The translations under genes were made by a program, and so were the position numbers. From Marinibacterium sp050389775 (GTDB lineage: Bacteria > Pseudomonadota > Alphaproteobacteria > Rhodobacterales > Rhodobacteraceae): a DNA stretch of 64,000 bases. This document shows positions 50,418-58,828 of this stretch, one piece after another. Under the pieces are notes generated by a model, which saw nothing but the letters and a program-made list of their open reading frames with translations, was not told where the DNA came from and searched no databases. Every line of letters begins with the position of its first letter. Positions within the stretch are counted from its first letter, which is position 1. The stretch is from contig NZ_CP177146.1 of NCBI RefSeq assembly GCF_050389775.1, forward strand, positions 62,001 through 126,000, read 5' to 3'.

Positions 50418-52115
50418 ATGTCCTGGTCCCGCCTGCCGCTCTCGGGCAAGCTTTTTGTTGCCATCGTCTTGCCGGTGCTGTTCGCGATCCTGCTGATGGC
50501 CGGCGCGGTGGGCTATTCGATGCGCGCGGGCTTTTCGAATTACCTGCTGGATGCCGAGCTGGCCCAGCTGTCGGCCCTGGCCGAGACGCTGGAACAGCAC
50601 CCGACCGCCGCGCAGGGCTGGCCCGGGCTGGACGATCCGGCGGCCTGGCATGCCATGGTCATGGGCCACCTGCCCGGCCCGCCGCCGCTGATCGGCCCCG
50701 GGCCCACACACGATCAGGCACCACCGCAGAGGGCGAGCCAGCCCCCGGTGCAGCCCCCTGAACAGGCAACAGGTCAGGCGGTGGATCAGGCAACCGACCA
50801 GGCCCCGGACCTTCCTGATGGCCAGCCACGCCGCCAAACACCCGATGCGCGCCGTCCCGATAGCCAGCCACCCCACCAACCATCCAATACGCACCACCCC
50901 GACAGCCAGCCGCCCCGCCAACCGCCCGATCTCCGCCCCGCCGGGCCCGGCCAGCCCGGCCTGCCCCGGCCCGGCCCCCTGCCCGACCGGCTGGCCCTGA
51001 TCACCGGGGATGGCCGGGTCGTGGCCGGCGGGGCCATGGGTGATACCCATGCCGAACGGATCCTGCGCGATGCCCATGGCCGGGTGCTGGGCCGGCTGCG
51101 CCTGTCGCAGCCGGGCATCCGCCCCGAGCCGGCTGACAGCGCCTTTCTCGCCGCCCAGTTCCGCGCCATCGGCCTGACCGCCGCCATTGCCCTGCTCTGC
51201 GCCTCGGCCGTCGCCTGGTTCATGGCCCGCCAGTTCCTTGCCCCGATCCGCCGCATCGGCCTGCATGTCGCCCGGCTGACCGAAGGCGACCTGTCCAGCC
51301 GCCTGCACGCCACCCGGGGCGACGAGCTGGGCCGGATGATGCAGGACCACGACACCCTGGCCGAACGGTTGGACGCCGTGCGCCGGCGCGAGAAGCAATG
51401 GATCTCGGACACGTCCCACGAGCTGAAGACCCCGCTGTCGGTGCTGCGCGCCCAGATCGAAGCCCTGCAGGATGGCATCCGCCCGGCCTCGGGCGAGGCG
51501 CTGGACCGGATGCACCATGCCGTGATGCGCCTGTCGCGGCTGACCGATGACCTTTCGCTGCTCAGCCGCAGCGACGAAGGCCGGCTGCCCCTGTCGCTGA
51601 TCCCGCTCGACCTCTGCGCCCTGGCCCGCGAGGCGGCCGACGACCTGCGCCCGCGCTGCCGGTCGGCCGGGCTGCGCCTGCTGGCCCATCGCGGGCCGGC
51701 CCTGGTGGTGCGCGCCGATCCGGTGCGCCTGCGCCAGGTCATCGACAACCTGCTCGACAATGCCTGCCGTTATACCGACCGGCCCGGGCGGATCGACATC
51801 CGCTGCCGCCACGCCGGGACAATGGCCGAACTCACCGTCAGCGACACCGCGCCCTGTCCCGCGCCCGCCGCCCTGCCCGGGCTCTTTGACCGGTTCCGGC
51901 GCGGCGAGACCTCGCGGGCGCGCAGCCATGGCGGATCGGGGCTGGGCCTGTCGATCTGCCGCGCCCTGCTGACCGCCCAGGGCGGCACGATCACCGCCGC
52001 CCCGTCGGACAGCGGCGGGCTGGCCGTCACGATACAGATCCCGCTCATCCCCGCCGAGATGCCCGCCCCAAGACCCGAGGAGCCCACATGGCCGCCAAAG
52101 ACCCCCACATCCTGA
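50418..52115 (+). CDS. Sensor histidine kinase (BaeS-like) with a low-complexity periplasmic insert
   Basis: A 565-residue membrane histidine kinase. TM1 is residues 11-33, a periplasmic region runs to about 245, TM2 is about 250-272, then HAMP (about 272-325), the H-box with His334 in ISDTSHELKTPLS, the N-box DNLLDNACRYTD near 460, and the ATPase G-boxes ending SHGGSGLGLSICRALL near 510. The periplasmic domain contains about 84 residues (99-182) of Gln/Pro/Asp/Arg-rich sequence including two near-identical 14-residue repeats; BaeS relatives lack this. The gene overlaps its response regulator by 28 bp. It probably senses envelope stress or metals. Confidence 0.88.
   Translation: MSWSRLPLSGKLFVAIVLPVLFAILLMAGAVGYSMRAGFSNYLLDAELAQLSALAETLEQHPTAAQGWPGLDDPAAWHAMVMGHLPGPPPLIGPGPTHDQAPPQRASQPPVQPPEQATGQAVDQATDQAPDLPDGQPRRQTPDARRPDSQPPHQPSNTHHPDSQPPRQPPDLRPAGPGQPGLPRPGPLPDRLALITGDGRVVAGGAMGDTHAERILRDAHGRVLGRLRLSQPGIRPEPADSAFLAAQFRAIGLTAAIALLCASAVAWFMARQFLAPIRRIGLHVARLTEGDLSSRLHATRGDELGRMMQDHDTLAERLDAVRRREKQWISDTSHELKTPLSVLRAQIEALQDGIRPASGEALDRMHHAVMRLSRLTDDLSLLSRSDEGRLPLSLIPLDLCALAREAADDLRPRCRSAGLRLLAHRGPALVVRADPVRLRQVIDNLLDNACRYTDRPGRIDIRCRHAGTMAELTVSDTAPCPAPAALPGLFDRFRRGETSRARSHGGSGLGLSICRALLTAQGGTITAAPSDSGGLAVTIQIPLIPAEMPAPRPEEPTWPPKTPTS
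50844..50927 (+). repeat. 42-bp in-frame tandem duplication in the kinase gene
   Basis: Two consecutive 42-bp units encode DARRPDSQPPHQPS and NTHHPDSQPPRQPP (residues 143-170) within a wider low-complexity insert (about 50712-50963). The period of 14 codons keeps the frame. Confidence 0.75.
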
Positions 52116-52795
52116 TCGTCGAGGACGAAACCGCCCTGGCCGCCGTCCTGCAGGATTACGTCACCGCCGCCGGGATGCAGGCCACTCATCTCGACCGGGG
52201 CACCGGGGCGGCCGAACGGGCGCTGGCCGGGGATGTCGACCTCGTCGTGCTCGACCTGATGCTGCCCGGGGTCGACGGGCTGAGCCTGTGCCGCGAGATC
52301 CGCGCGGTGTCGGATGTGCCCATCGTCATGACCACCGCCCGGGTCGAAGAGATCGACCGCCTGCTGGGCCTGGAAATGGGCGCCGACGATTACCTCTGCA
52401 AACCCTATTCGCCGCGTGAACTGGTCGCCCGGATCAAGGCCGTGCTGCGCCGCCGGCCGGTGCTGGACCCCGGCGCGCGCCCGGCGCCGGCGCCATCTGC
52501 CGCCCGGCTGCAACTCGACCGCGAAGCCTGGCGGGCGAGCTATGACGGCATGCGGCTGGACCTGACGCGCCGTGAATACCAGCTGCTGGATGCCATGGCC
52601 GCCCGGCCCGGCCGGGTGTTTTCCCGCGACCAGCTGCTGGACCTGGCCTTTCCCGACGATGCCGAGGTCTTTGACCGGACGATCGACAGCCACGTGCGCA
52701 ACATCCGGCGCAAGATCGCGGCGATCAGCCCGTCGGACCCGATCCGCTCGGTCTATGGCGTCGGCTATGCCTTTGACCCCGATGCCGCGAAATAG
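52088..52795 (+). CDS. OmpR/BaeR-type response regulator
   Basis: A 235-residue DNA-binding response regulator. The receiver domain (residues 7-120) has acidic residues at VEDE, the phospho-acceptor Asp56 in VVLDLMLPG, the switch Thr in VMTTAR and Lys in YLCKPYSP. The OmpR-type winged helix (about 140-230) ends in the normal SVYGVGYAFD. ATG 52088 has GAGGAG upstream and overlaps the kinase gene, so the pair is translationally coupled. The small exported protein downstream may be a target or accessory factor. Confidence 0.93.
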   Translation: MAAKDPHILIVEDETALAAVLQDYVTAAGMQATHLDRGTGAAERALAGDVDLVVLDLMLPGVDGLSLCREIRAVSDVPIVMTTARVEEIDRLLGLEMGADDYLCKPYSPRELVARIKAVLRRRPVLDPGARPAPAPSAARLQLDREAWRASYDGMRLDLTRREYQLLDAMAARPGRVFSRDQLLDLAFPDDAEVFDRTIDSHVRNIRRKIAAISPSDPIRSVYGVGYAFDPDAAK

Positions 52796-52921
52796 CCACG
52801 CGGCGGGAAAAATTTTGCCCTGCACACTGGCTTCACAATTCCTGCAACTCCCGTCCCCTCTTGGCCCCTAGACCGGGGCCAGACGCCGCAGCGAAGCGGC
52901 GCGATACAGGAGTGATCCAAG

Positions 52922-53245
52922 ATGAGAAACCTGCGGAAACGGCTGGCCATCGGGGCAACGCTGATCGGATGCAGCATGGTGTCGCTGGGCCTGGCCATGG
53001 CCCCCGACCTGCTGTTCGGCGCCCCGTCGACCCCCGCGCCCTATGACCTGGCCCAGGCCGGCGGCAAGGGCGGGCCGGGCGGCCAGCGCCCCCCGCGCGA
53101 GGCGCTGGACGCCTGCGAGGGCAAGAGCACGGGCGCGGCCTGCAGCTTTGACACCCGCGACGGGGCCATGAGCGGCACCTGCCAATCGCCCGACGCGCAG
53201 GCCCCGGCGGCCTGCATGCCCAAGGGCGGAGCGCCGAAGGGCTAG
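52922..53245 (+). CDS. Small exported four-cysteine protein
   Basis: A 107-residue protein with a basic start and hydrophobic core (residues 8-30) typical of a signal peptide, then a short Gly/Pro-rich linker and a C-terminal motif REALDACEGKSTGAACSF...GTCQSP...AACMP with four Cys that could form two disulfides. I recall the same Cys pattern in small periplasmic proteins beside two-component systems and PepSY genes in proteobacteria, but no function is assigned. AGGAG lies 9 bp before the ATG. It follows the BaeSR-like pair by 126 bp in the same direction. Confidence 0.75.
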   Translation: MRNLRKRLAIGATLIGCSMVSLGLAMAPDLLFGAPSTPAPYDLAQAGGKGGPGGQRPPREALDACEGKSTGAACSFDTRDGAMSGTCQSPDAQAPAACMPKGGAPKG

Positions 53246-53261
53246 GCAAGGGACGCGCGAC

Positions 53262-53474
53262 ATGCGGATGAAACTGCTGCCCCTGACCCTGGCGCTGCAG
53301 ATGGTGCTGCTGCCGCCGGGCGCCCTGGCCCTCGGGCCGGGGACCCGGCCGGCCGCAGAGTGGACCCAACGGCCGGACATCTGCCCCGGAACACGGACAT
53401 GCCGGCCAGACTGCGAAACATGGAGATCCTCATGGGTTTGCAACACGACGACATCGACGGACCGGCCCGCGTGA
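53262..53474 (+). CDS. Possible small exported Cys-rich peptide
   Basis: This 70-codon frame starts 16 bp after the previous gene with AAGGGA upstream and opens with a good signal peptide (MRMKLLPLTLALQMVLLPPGALA). The remaining 47 residues contain four Cys and have no family I recognise. Placement in the same operon and the signal sequence support it; the C-terminal half looks arbitrary (DCETWRSSWVCNTTTSTDRPA in two parts), so a frameshifted or decaying gene is possible. Confidence 0.4.
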   Translation: MRMKLLPLTLALQMVLLPPGALALGPGTRPAAEWTQRPDICPGTRTCRPDCETWRSSWVCNTTTSTDRPA

Positions 53475-53839
53475 CCGGATCAGCCCGGGCGCAAGGCCCC
53501 GGGACGGCGCCGGACACGACGGCGCGGCCGCCTGCCCCGGCGCCGCGGGGCTTCACCGGCACCGGGCGCTACCTGTGGCAGGCCAGCGTGATCTCGGTGC
53601 GCTATGGCGGCGAGGCCCTCGGGCCGATGGCCCTGCCCGGGCCCGATGTCCCGGCGCCCTTCGGCCATCCCTTCCCCGGGCTGGCGATCTTCGGGCGTGG
53701 GCGGCTGGACCCCTGGGCGCCCTGCGGGCTGGGCCCAAGCGGGGCGCAGGTCGGGCCTTTCGGGCTGGTCTTTCGGCGCAAGCCCAGGATGGCGGGCCGG
53801 CCGACACCCCGGGCGGTCAAGGTCAGGGCCGCCGGCTAG
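53432..53839 (+). CDS. Hypothetical protein, weakly supported
   Basis: A 135-codon frame overlapping the end of the preceding peptide gene in another frame. ATG 53432 has GGAG at ideal spacing. The product is Pro/Gly/Ala-rich with a middle segment FTGTGRYLWQASVISVRYGGEALGP that looks more protein-like than shadow frames. No signal peptide or known domain is visible. The region could hold a short operon tail or a broken gene; confidence is low. Confidence 0.25.
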   Translation: MGLQHDDIDGPARVTGSARAQGPGTAPDTTARPPAPAPRGFTGTGRYLWQASVISVRYGGEALGPMALPGPDVPAPFGHPFPGLAIFGRGRLDPWAPCGLGPSGAQVGPFGLVFRRKPRMAGRPTPRAVKVRAAG

Positions 53840-53915
53840 GTCGGGGCGGGTCGGGCACGCGGGTTGATCCTGTCCCGATCGCTGCGCCCCGTGTGAGCGG
53901 CCCGACCCCGGCGGG

Positions 53916-53950
53916 ACGGGCGCCCGATGTCCCCGGGCGCCCGTTCCTCT
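53916..53950 (+). terminator. Hairpin terminator between convergent units
   Basis: ACGGGCGCCCG and CGGGCGCCCGT (11-bp stem, 7-nt loop) followed by TCCTCTTT close the plus-strand unit and lie 27 bp beyond the stop of the convergent AhpD-like gene. Confidence 0.65.
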
Positions 53951-53970
53951 TTCCGCATGTCAGGCCGCGA

Positions 53971-54534
53971 TCAGCGCTTGGCCTTCGGCGTCCAGGCGAA
54001 TTTCTGCATCACCGCGTCGACGGGCGTCTGGGCCACGTGGTTGGTGTAGTTGCTCATGACCTTCTGGGCCAGGCCCAGGATGATGTCGAGCACCTGACGC
54101 TCGCCGTAGCCGGCGGCATAAAAGGCCTCGAACGCCGCATCCGACGGGTTGCCCCGGGTGTCGAGCATGGCCAGGGTGAAGGTGCGCAGCGCCTCCAGCT
54201 TGTCCGACGGCAGCGGGGTTTCGTCGCGCAGGGCGTCCGAGATCTCGTCGCTGACCCCCATCATCTTGGCGATGCCGGTATGGGCGGGCACGCAGTAATG
54301 GCATTCGTGGTAGACGTTGATCGTCTGCCAGACGACGGTCTTTTCATCGGCGTCAAAGGCGGTGTCCTCGGCAAAGAGCCGGTGCAGCACCTGGTAGCCT
54401 TCCAGCAACGCCGGCGAGCCGGCCATCACCGCATGCAGGCCGGGCAGGCGGCCAAAGGCCTTCTTGGATTTCTCGATCAGCGGAACGGCGGCTTCGGGCG
54501 CGGTGGTTTCGTCGAAGGTCTCGAACTTGGACAT
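53971..54534 (-). CDS. AhpD-like / carboxymuconolactone-decarboxylase-family protein
   Basis: A 187-residue all-helical CMD-family protein. The redox CxxC is in YHECHYCVPAHTGIA near residues 79-93, the arrangement seen in alkylhydroperoxidase AhpD (Glu-x-x-Cys-x-x-Cys-x3-His), so peroxidase or disulfide chemistry is likely. ATG 54534 follows AGGAAG. It is divergent from a TetR regulator with three related palindromes in the spacer, indicating tight, probably oxidant- or electrophile-responsive control. Confidence 0.85.
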   Translation of the reverse strand: MSKFETFDETTAPEAAVPLIEKSKKAFGRLPGLHAVMAGSPALLEGYQVLHRLFAEDTAFDADEKTVVWQTINVYHECHYCVPAHTGIAKMMGVSDEISDALRDETPLPSDKLEALRTFTLAMLDTRGNPSDAAFEAFYAAGYGERQVLDIILGLAQKVMSNYTNHVAQTPVDAVMQKFAWTPKAKR

Positions 54535-54547
54535 GGGAGCTTCCTTT

Positions 54548-54618
54548 CTTGAGTGATCGCTCAAGCCCCATCTAGTCATGTTGAACGATTGCTCAAGTGA
54601 TATTTGAGTGATCGCTCC
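54548..54618. promoter_or_regulatory. Triple TetR operator
   Basis: Three copies of TTGAGTGATCGCTCAA-like palindromes lie in the 136-bp divergent spacer: CTTGAGTGATCGCTCAAG at 54548-54565 (nearly perfect dyad), TTGAACGATTGCTCAAG at 54581-54597, and TTGAGTGATCGCTCC at 54604-54618. Starts are 33 and 23 bp apart. The first sits within the ahpD-like leader and the others nearer tetR, so the repressor probably controls both genes. Confidence 0.85.
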
Positions 54619-54670
54619 ATTTTCTCTTCCGGGGCCTTTCGCAGCCCTGTCCGGCGGTCTATGGTCAGGC

Positions 54671-55267
54671 ATGGCACGAACGGCTTCATACGACCGGGAC
54701 GCGGCGCTGGACGCCGCGATGGCGCTCTTCTGGGTCAAGGGCTATCACGCGACATCGCTGAAGGATCTCGAAGAGGCGCTGAAGATGCGGCCCGGCTCGA
54801 TCTATGCGGCGTTCCAGAGCAAGGAGGCCCTGTTCCGCGCGACGCTGGATCGGTATGCCGGGCGCATGGCCGAGGACCTCGACACGCTGGTCGCCGAGGC
54901 GCCCTCGCCGCTGTCGGCCCTGCAACGGCACCTGGCCAACATTGCCGACCTGACCCCCTGCGACCGGCCGTCGACGGCCTGCATGCTGGTGAAATCATTG
55001 CTGGAGGTGCCCCAGGACACCGACCTGCGGGCGCTGGTTCTGGGCCACCTGGACAGCATCCAGGCGCGGCTGGCCGGGGTCATCCGAGCGGCCATCGCGG
55101 CGGGCGAATTGCCCGGCGATTGTGATGCCGACCGGCTGGCCCGGCGCATCCAGACCTATATCTTCGGGCTCAAGGTCCAGGCGCAGCGCGAGACCGACCC
55201 CGAGCGGATGCGCGCGCTTTGTGCCGACCTGGCCGAAGAGATCGGGCGGCTGCGGCAGGCCGCCTGA
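54671..55267 (+). CDS. TetR-family repressor
   Basis: A 198-residue TetR regulator. The helix-turn-helix is at about residues 10-50 (ALDAAMALFWVKGYHATSLKDLEEALKMRPGSIYAAFQSKEAL), followed by a ligand domain of the TetR_C type with Cys at ADLTPCDRPSTACMLVKS near residues 95-113, which might sense electrophiles. ATG 54671 gives the typical MARTASYDRD opening; a longer frame from 54608 would run through the operators. It converges on the antiporter gene with 19 bp between stops. Confidence 0.88.
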   Translation: MARTASYDRDAALDAAMALFWVKGYHATSLKDLEEALKMRPGSIYAAFQSKEALFRATLDRYAGRMAEDLDTLVAEAPSPLSALQRHLANIADLTPCDRPSTACMLVKSLLEVPQDTDLRALVLGHLDSIQARLAGVIRAAIAAGELPGDCDADRLARRIQTYIFGLKVQAQRETDPERMRALCADLAEEIGRLRQAA

Positions 55268-55286
55268 CCTGCCGCAGGGCCTGTGA

Positions 55287-58200
55287 TCACGGCTTGGTCG
55301 CCGGGTCGTCGGCGGGTGTGTCCGACGGAGCCGTCTCGGCGGGTGCGTCGGCGCCGGTGTCGGCCGGGGCATCGCTGACCGCATCGGCGGGGGTGATACG
55401 GTTCTTGCCGGCCGGGGCAACGGGGATCTGGTCCGCATCGCGCTTGGGCGCGGACGTGTCGGGGCCATCTTTCGCCGTGTTGGCTGACGTCTTGGGGCCG
55501 GTCGCCTTGTCCGGGTCGGCTGGCTTGTCCGGATCAGCGGCCTTGGCCAAGCCGGCCGCTTTCTCCGCTTCGGCCGACTTGGCCACCTTGGTTGTCTTGT
55601 CCGGGGCGGGCACTTCGGCCGACTTGTCCGGGGCGATTGCCTTGCCGGGATCAACGACCTTGCCGGGGTCAGCAGCCTTGCATGTGACGCCCGACGTGCC
55701 ATCACCCTTCTTGCCGTCACGCGCCTCGTCCACCTGGCCGGTCGTCGCCTTCGCCGGGCTATCGCCCTTGTCCGCAGCGCTCTTGTCGGCCCCGGCCTTT
55801 GCGGCCGCTTCCTCGGCTTTGCGGGCCGCCGATTTCCGCCCCAGCGACAGCGCCGCGGGCAGGCGGGGCATGTCGACCTGCTGGTCGTCCAGGCTGATCC
55901 GCACGGCCTCGCGCAGGGCCTCGCTGCGGTCCAGCAGCTTGCGGAACTGGGCCTCTTTCAGCTCCAGCAGGACCGACGGCGCAATAGCCCGGGCCTGCGC
56001 CGGCCGCGCCCCGGCGTTCAGCAGCACCACATGCCCGAACATGTCCCCCCGGCCCAGCCGGTTGACCCGTCCCGCGCGCTTGACCTCCAGCGCGCCGGAG
56101 GCAATGAAATGCACGCTGCGCCCGGTGCTTGTCGCCGCCGGGACCAGATCGCCGGCATTGACATAGACCGATTTCAGGCCGCGCTGCAGCCGCCGCCGGC
56201 TGCGCTTGTCGAGCGCGTCATAGAACGGCAGCTGGGTGATCAGGTCGGCCCGCTGGATCGCCACGTCCAGCGCCGGGCGGCTTTCCTGGCTGCCCCGCCG
56301 GTCGGTCAGTTCCTGCAACAGGGCGGTCAGCACCTCGGCCCCGATCAGCCCGTCCTCGTGCAGCCCGCGATATTCGCGTTCTTCGAGCCGCAGGGCCGCG
56401 CGGCGGATGAACAGGCGTTCGAGCTCTTCGGCATAGCCCGGATATTGCAGGCGCATACCTTCCAGCGCGGCTTCCAGCGCCTCGTTCCGCCGGGCCATCA
56501 TCTCGTGCAGCAGCTGGGCCACGCGCTTGCCGTGAATGCGCCGGATGCGGTTGTCGATGAAGGCGTCGAGCTCTTCCAGGATCACCCGCTGGGCCAGCAT
56601 GAATTCGAACCGATCCGCCGTCAGCCGGCCCAGCGGGGCCGACAGGCGCAACCGGTTGTGCAGGGTCAGGGCCATGCGGAAGGCCCGGCCATAGGCCAGC
56701 ATGTCGCGCGCCGCATGCAGGTACCCGGCCCGGCCCTTCAGGCGCACCGCCTCGATCAGCGTGTCGGCGCTGGTGTTCAACCGTTCGGCCACCCGGGCCG
56801 AGATCAGACGTTCGCGCATCTGGTCCAGCGCGGCTTCGCGCTCGGCCGCGGCCAGCGAGATCAGGCCCAGCTTGACCCGGTCCTTGTCGAGAATGCCGGT
56901 GGTTTCCTCGGCATCGCGCACGGCGTCTTCCAGCCGGGCGCCGAATTGCTTGGCCTCGGACCGGACGGTGTCGCGGTTGAGGCGATAGTTCTGGGTGACC
57001 TCGGCAACCTCTTCGCGCACGGTCTGCAGGGCCACGGCCACGGCCTGCTGCAACAACGCGGCATCGAAGGGCGACAGCCGGTCCAGCCCCAGCCGGGTGA
57101 TGACCCAGCGCAGGGTCGTGCCCTGGACAACCAGGGTGAACAGCGTGAAACCGGTGGCAAGAATGCCGACCAGGCGCTTGATTTCATGGGGGATCATCGG
57201 GTTCTCGGTGACCGCCAGGGCCAGCGCGAGGGTCAGCGCCCCGCGCAGCCCGCCCCAGAGGATCGCCGCCCGGTACGACAACTCGACCGCCGGCGACAGG
57301 CGCAGGGCGGTGAGCGCGGGCATCAGCACGAAGACGATCAGCGCCCGGGCCACGACAGCCGCCGCCACGACCACCAGGATCAGGCCGAAATCGCTCAGCC
57401 GCACTTCCTGCAAGAGGCGCGGGATGAACAGCGCGGCCAGCACGAAGATCATCGCCCCGGCCCAATGGGCCAGCAGGTCCCAGACCTCGCGCAGCTTGGT
57501 CCAGGCCTGCGGGGACAGGCGCAGAGGGGCGGTCAGGTGCAGGGTCAGCCCCGACACGACCACGGCGATCACGCCCGAGGCGCCCAGCAGCTGTTCGGCG
57601 GTGATGTAGGCCAGGTAGGGCAGCGCGACCGAGACCGACAGCTGGGCCAGCATGAAATCCCCCAGCAGGCTCATGACGCGCACGGCGATCTGGCTGGCCA
57701 GCCAGCCGGTCAGCACCCCGCCAAAGATCAGCACGGGGAATTCGGCCATGGCCTCGCCCATCGACGGGTCGGGAATGCCGACCATGACAAAGCCCAGGAA
57801 CAGGCTGAACAGGGCGATGGCCGCGGCATCGTTCAGCAGGCTTTCACCTTCGATGATGCGGGTCAGGCGCTGGGGCGCGGCGATGGACCGGAAGATGCTG
57901 ACCACGGCCGAGGGATCGGTCGTCGAGACGATCGAGCCGATCAGCAGGCAGGCCGTGAGGGGCAGCGCGCTGGTCCAGCTGAGCGCCAGGCCGACCAGCC
58001 CGGTGGCCGCAACCACGGCGATGACGGCCAGGACGATGATGGGCACGCCATCGCCGATCATCTGGCGCAGGTCCATGCCGATCGTGGCCTGGAACAGCAG
58101 GGTCGGCAGGAAGACATAGATGAAGACATCGGCCTCGATGGGCAGGCCGAGAATGGCTTCGGCCACCGGGTTCAGGGCATCGGTCAGGTCGGTGCGCAGG

Positions 58201-58346
58201 AAAAAGCTGGCACCCAGCCCGACGAGGATGCCGATCAGCGCGATGATGGCGCTGTAGGGCAGGCGCAGCTTGGCGGCCAGGGGCTCGGCCAGGCCGATCA
58301 GGAAGAACAGCGCTGCGATGAAGGAGATGAAGAACCAGGTTTCCAT
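55287..58346 (-). CDS. CPA1-family Na+/H+ antiporter with cyclic-nucleotide-binding domain
   Basis: A 1019-residue protein. Residues about 1-410 are the NhaP/SOD-type antiporter membrane domain with some 12-13 helices; GSIVSTTDPSAVVSIFRS near 118-135 and SLLNDAAAIALFSLFLGF near 146-163 carry the ion-binding Asp residues. A long helical cytosolic region (about 430-690) leads to a cNMP-binding-like domain (about 700-815; FIASGALEVKRAGRVNRLGRGDMFGHVVLL). The last 182 residues are a Lys/Ala/Pro/Asp low-complexity tail with six-residue ADPxKx repeats, absent from ordinary relatives. ATG 58346 gives the standard METWFFISF start. Confidence 0.87.
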   Translation of the reverse strand: METWFFISFIAALFFLIGLAEPLAAKLRLPYSAIIALIGILVGLGASFFLRTDLTDALNPVAEAILGLPIEADVFIYVFLPTLLFQATIGMDLRQMIGDGVPIIVLAVIAVVAATGLVGLALSWTSALPLTACLLIGSIVSTTDPSAVVSIFRSIAAPQRLTRIIEGESLLNDAAAIALFSLFLGFVMVGIPDPSMGEAMAEFPVLIFGGVLTGWLASQIAVRVMSLLGDFMLAQLSVSVALPYLAYITAEQLLGASGVIAVVVSGLTLHLTAPLRLSPQAWTKLREVWDLLAHWAGAMIFVLAALFIPRLLQEVRLSDFGLILVVVAAAVVARALIVFVLMPALTALRLSPAVELSYRAAILWGGLRGALTLALALAVTENPMIPHEIKRLVGILATGFTLFTLVVQGTTLRWVITRLGLDRLSPFDAALLQQAVAVALQTVREEVAEVTQNYRLNRDTVRSEAKQFGARLEDAVRDAEETTGILDKDRVKLGLISLAAAEREAALDQMRERLISARVAERLNTSADTLIEAVRLKGRAGYLHAARDMLAYGRAFRMALTLHNRLRLSAPLGRLTADRFEFMLAQRVILEELDAFIDNRIRRIHGKRVAQLLHEMMARRNEALEAALEGMRLQYPGYAEELERLFIRRAALRLEEREYRGLHEDGLIGAEVLTALLQELTDRRGSQESRPALDVAIQRADLITQLPFYDALDKRSRRRLQRGLKSVYVNAGDLVPAATSTGRSVHFIASGALEVKRAGRVNRLGRGDMFGHVVLLNAGARPAQARAIAPSVLLELKEAQFRKLLDRSEALREAVRISLDDQQVDMPRLPAALSLGRKSAARKAEEAAAKAGADKSAADKGDSPAKATTGQVDEARDGKKGDGTSGVTCKAADPGKVVDPGKAIAPDKSAEVPAPDKTTKVAKSAEAEKAAGLAKAADPDKPADPDKATGPKTSANTAKDGPDTSAPKRDADQIPVAPAGKNRITPADAVSDAPADTGADAPAETAPSDTPADDPATKP
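55290..55835 (-). repeat. Low-complexity coding tail of the antiporter
   Basis: This segment encodes the 182-residue Lys/Ala/Pro/Asp-rich C-terminus. Within it, 18-bp units coding for xADPxK-type hexapeptides recur irregularly (for example AADPGK, VVDPGK, AIAPDK and AADPDK, PADPDK). The period again preserves the frame. Confidence 0.6.
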
Positions 58347-58750
58347 AATGCAGTGATAGCAACTTTCGGCTGAAAGAAGGGTTGAACAATGGTGGGACGC
58401 GGCGCGCTGCGGGCCGCAGCGCAACATGCCGGTTTCCCGATAGAATATGTGGCGGGGCCTTGTCTAACCAAGGTTGTGCGAAATGCGGCGGCATGTCCCG
58501 GCCGAAGGGCCGTTTTCGGCCATGGGATGGGCGGGAAATGGGCGGGACACGGCGGCTTGCCGCCTGTTGGGGCAGCGCCTGGGCGGTGTGATGGGGGCAA
58601 CACGGGAGCGGCACGGGGGCAGAGCCAGGGGATGCTGGGATCATCCGGGGCGATGGCGGGCCGACAACAGGGCGCCGCGGCGCGCAGATGGGGCGGCCAG
58701 GGCGGGAACATGCGGCGGCCCGGGCGGAAGCGACGGGCGGACTTGCCTGC
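58347..58750. other. Spacer between the antiporter and the hybrid regulator
   Basis: This contains the antiporter promoter (the AT-rich part, 58347-58475) and then GC-rich, Gly/Arg-coding-like sequence. Frames on both strands lack ribosome sites; I see no gene here. Confidence 0.45.
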
Positions 58751-58803
58751 GGGATCGACGGGCAGGGCTGATTGGCAGGATTGACGGACAGGATTGACGG
58801 GGC
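58751..58803. repeat. Short 12-14-bp tandem repeats before the hybrid regulator
   Basis: Four adjacent units, GGGATCGACGGGCA, GGCTGATTGGCA, GGATTGACGGACA and GGATTGACGGGGC, run from 58751 to 58803 and end 25 bp before the regulator start codon. They could be operator-like or another small diverged repeat. Confidence 0.55.
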
Positions 58804-58828
58804 GCCGCGCGCGAATTCTAACACGGCC

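Noticed and set aside
53432..53839. Treating the frames after 53245 as a single frameshifted secreted protein
   Set aside because: Joining the two frames does not give a recognisable domain, so I listed them separately at low confidence.
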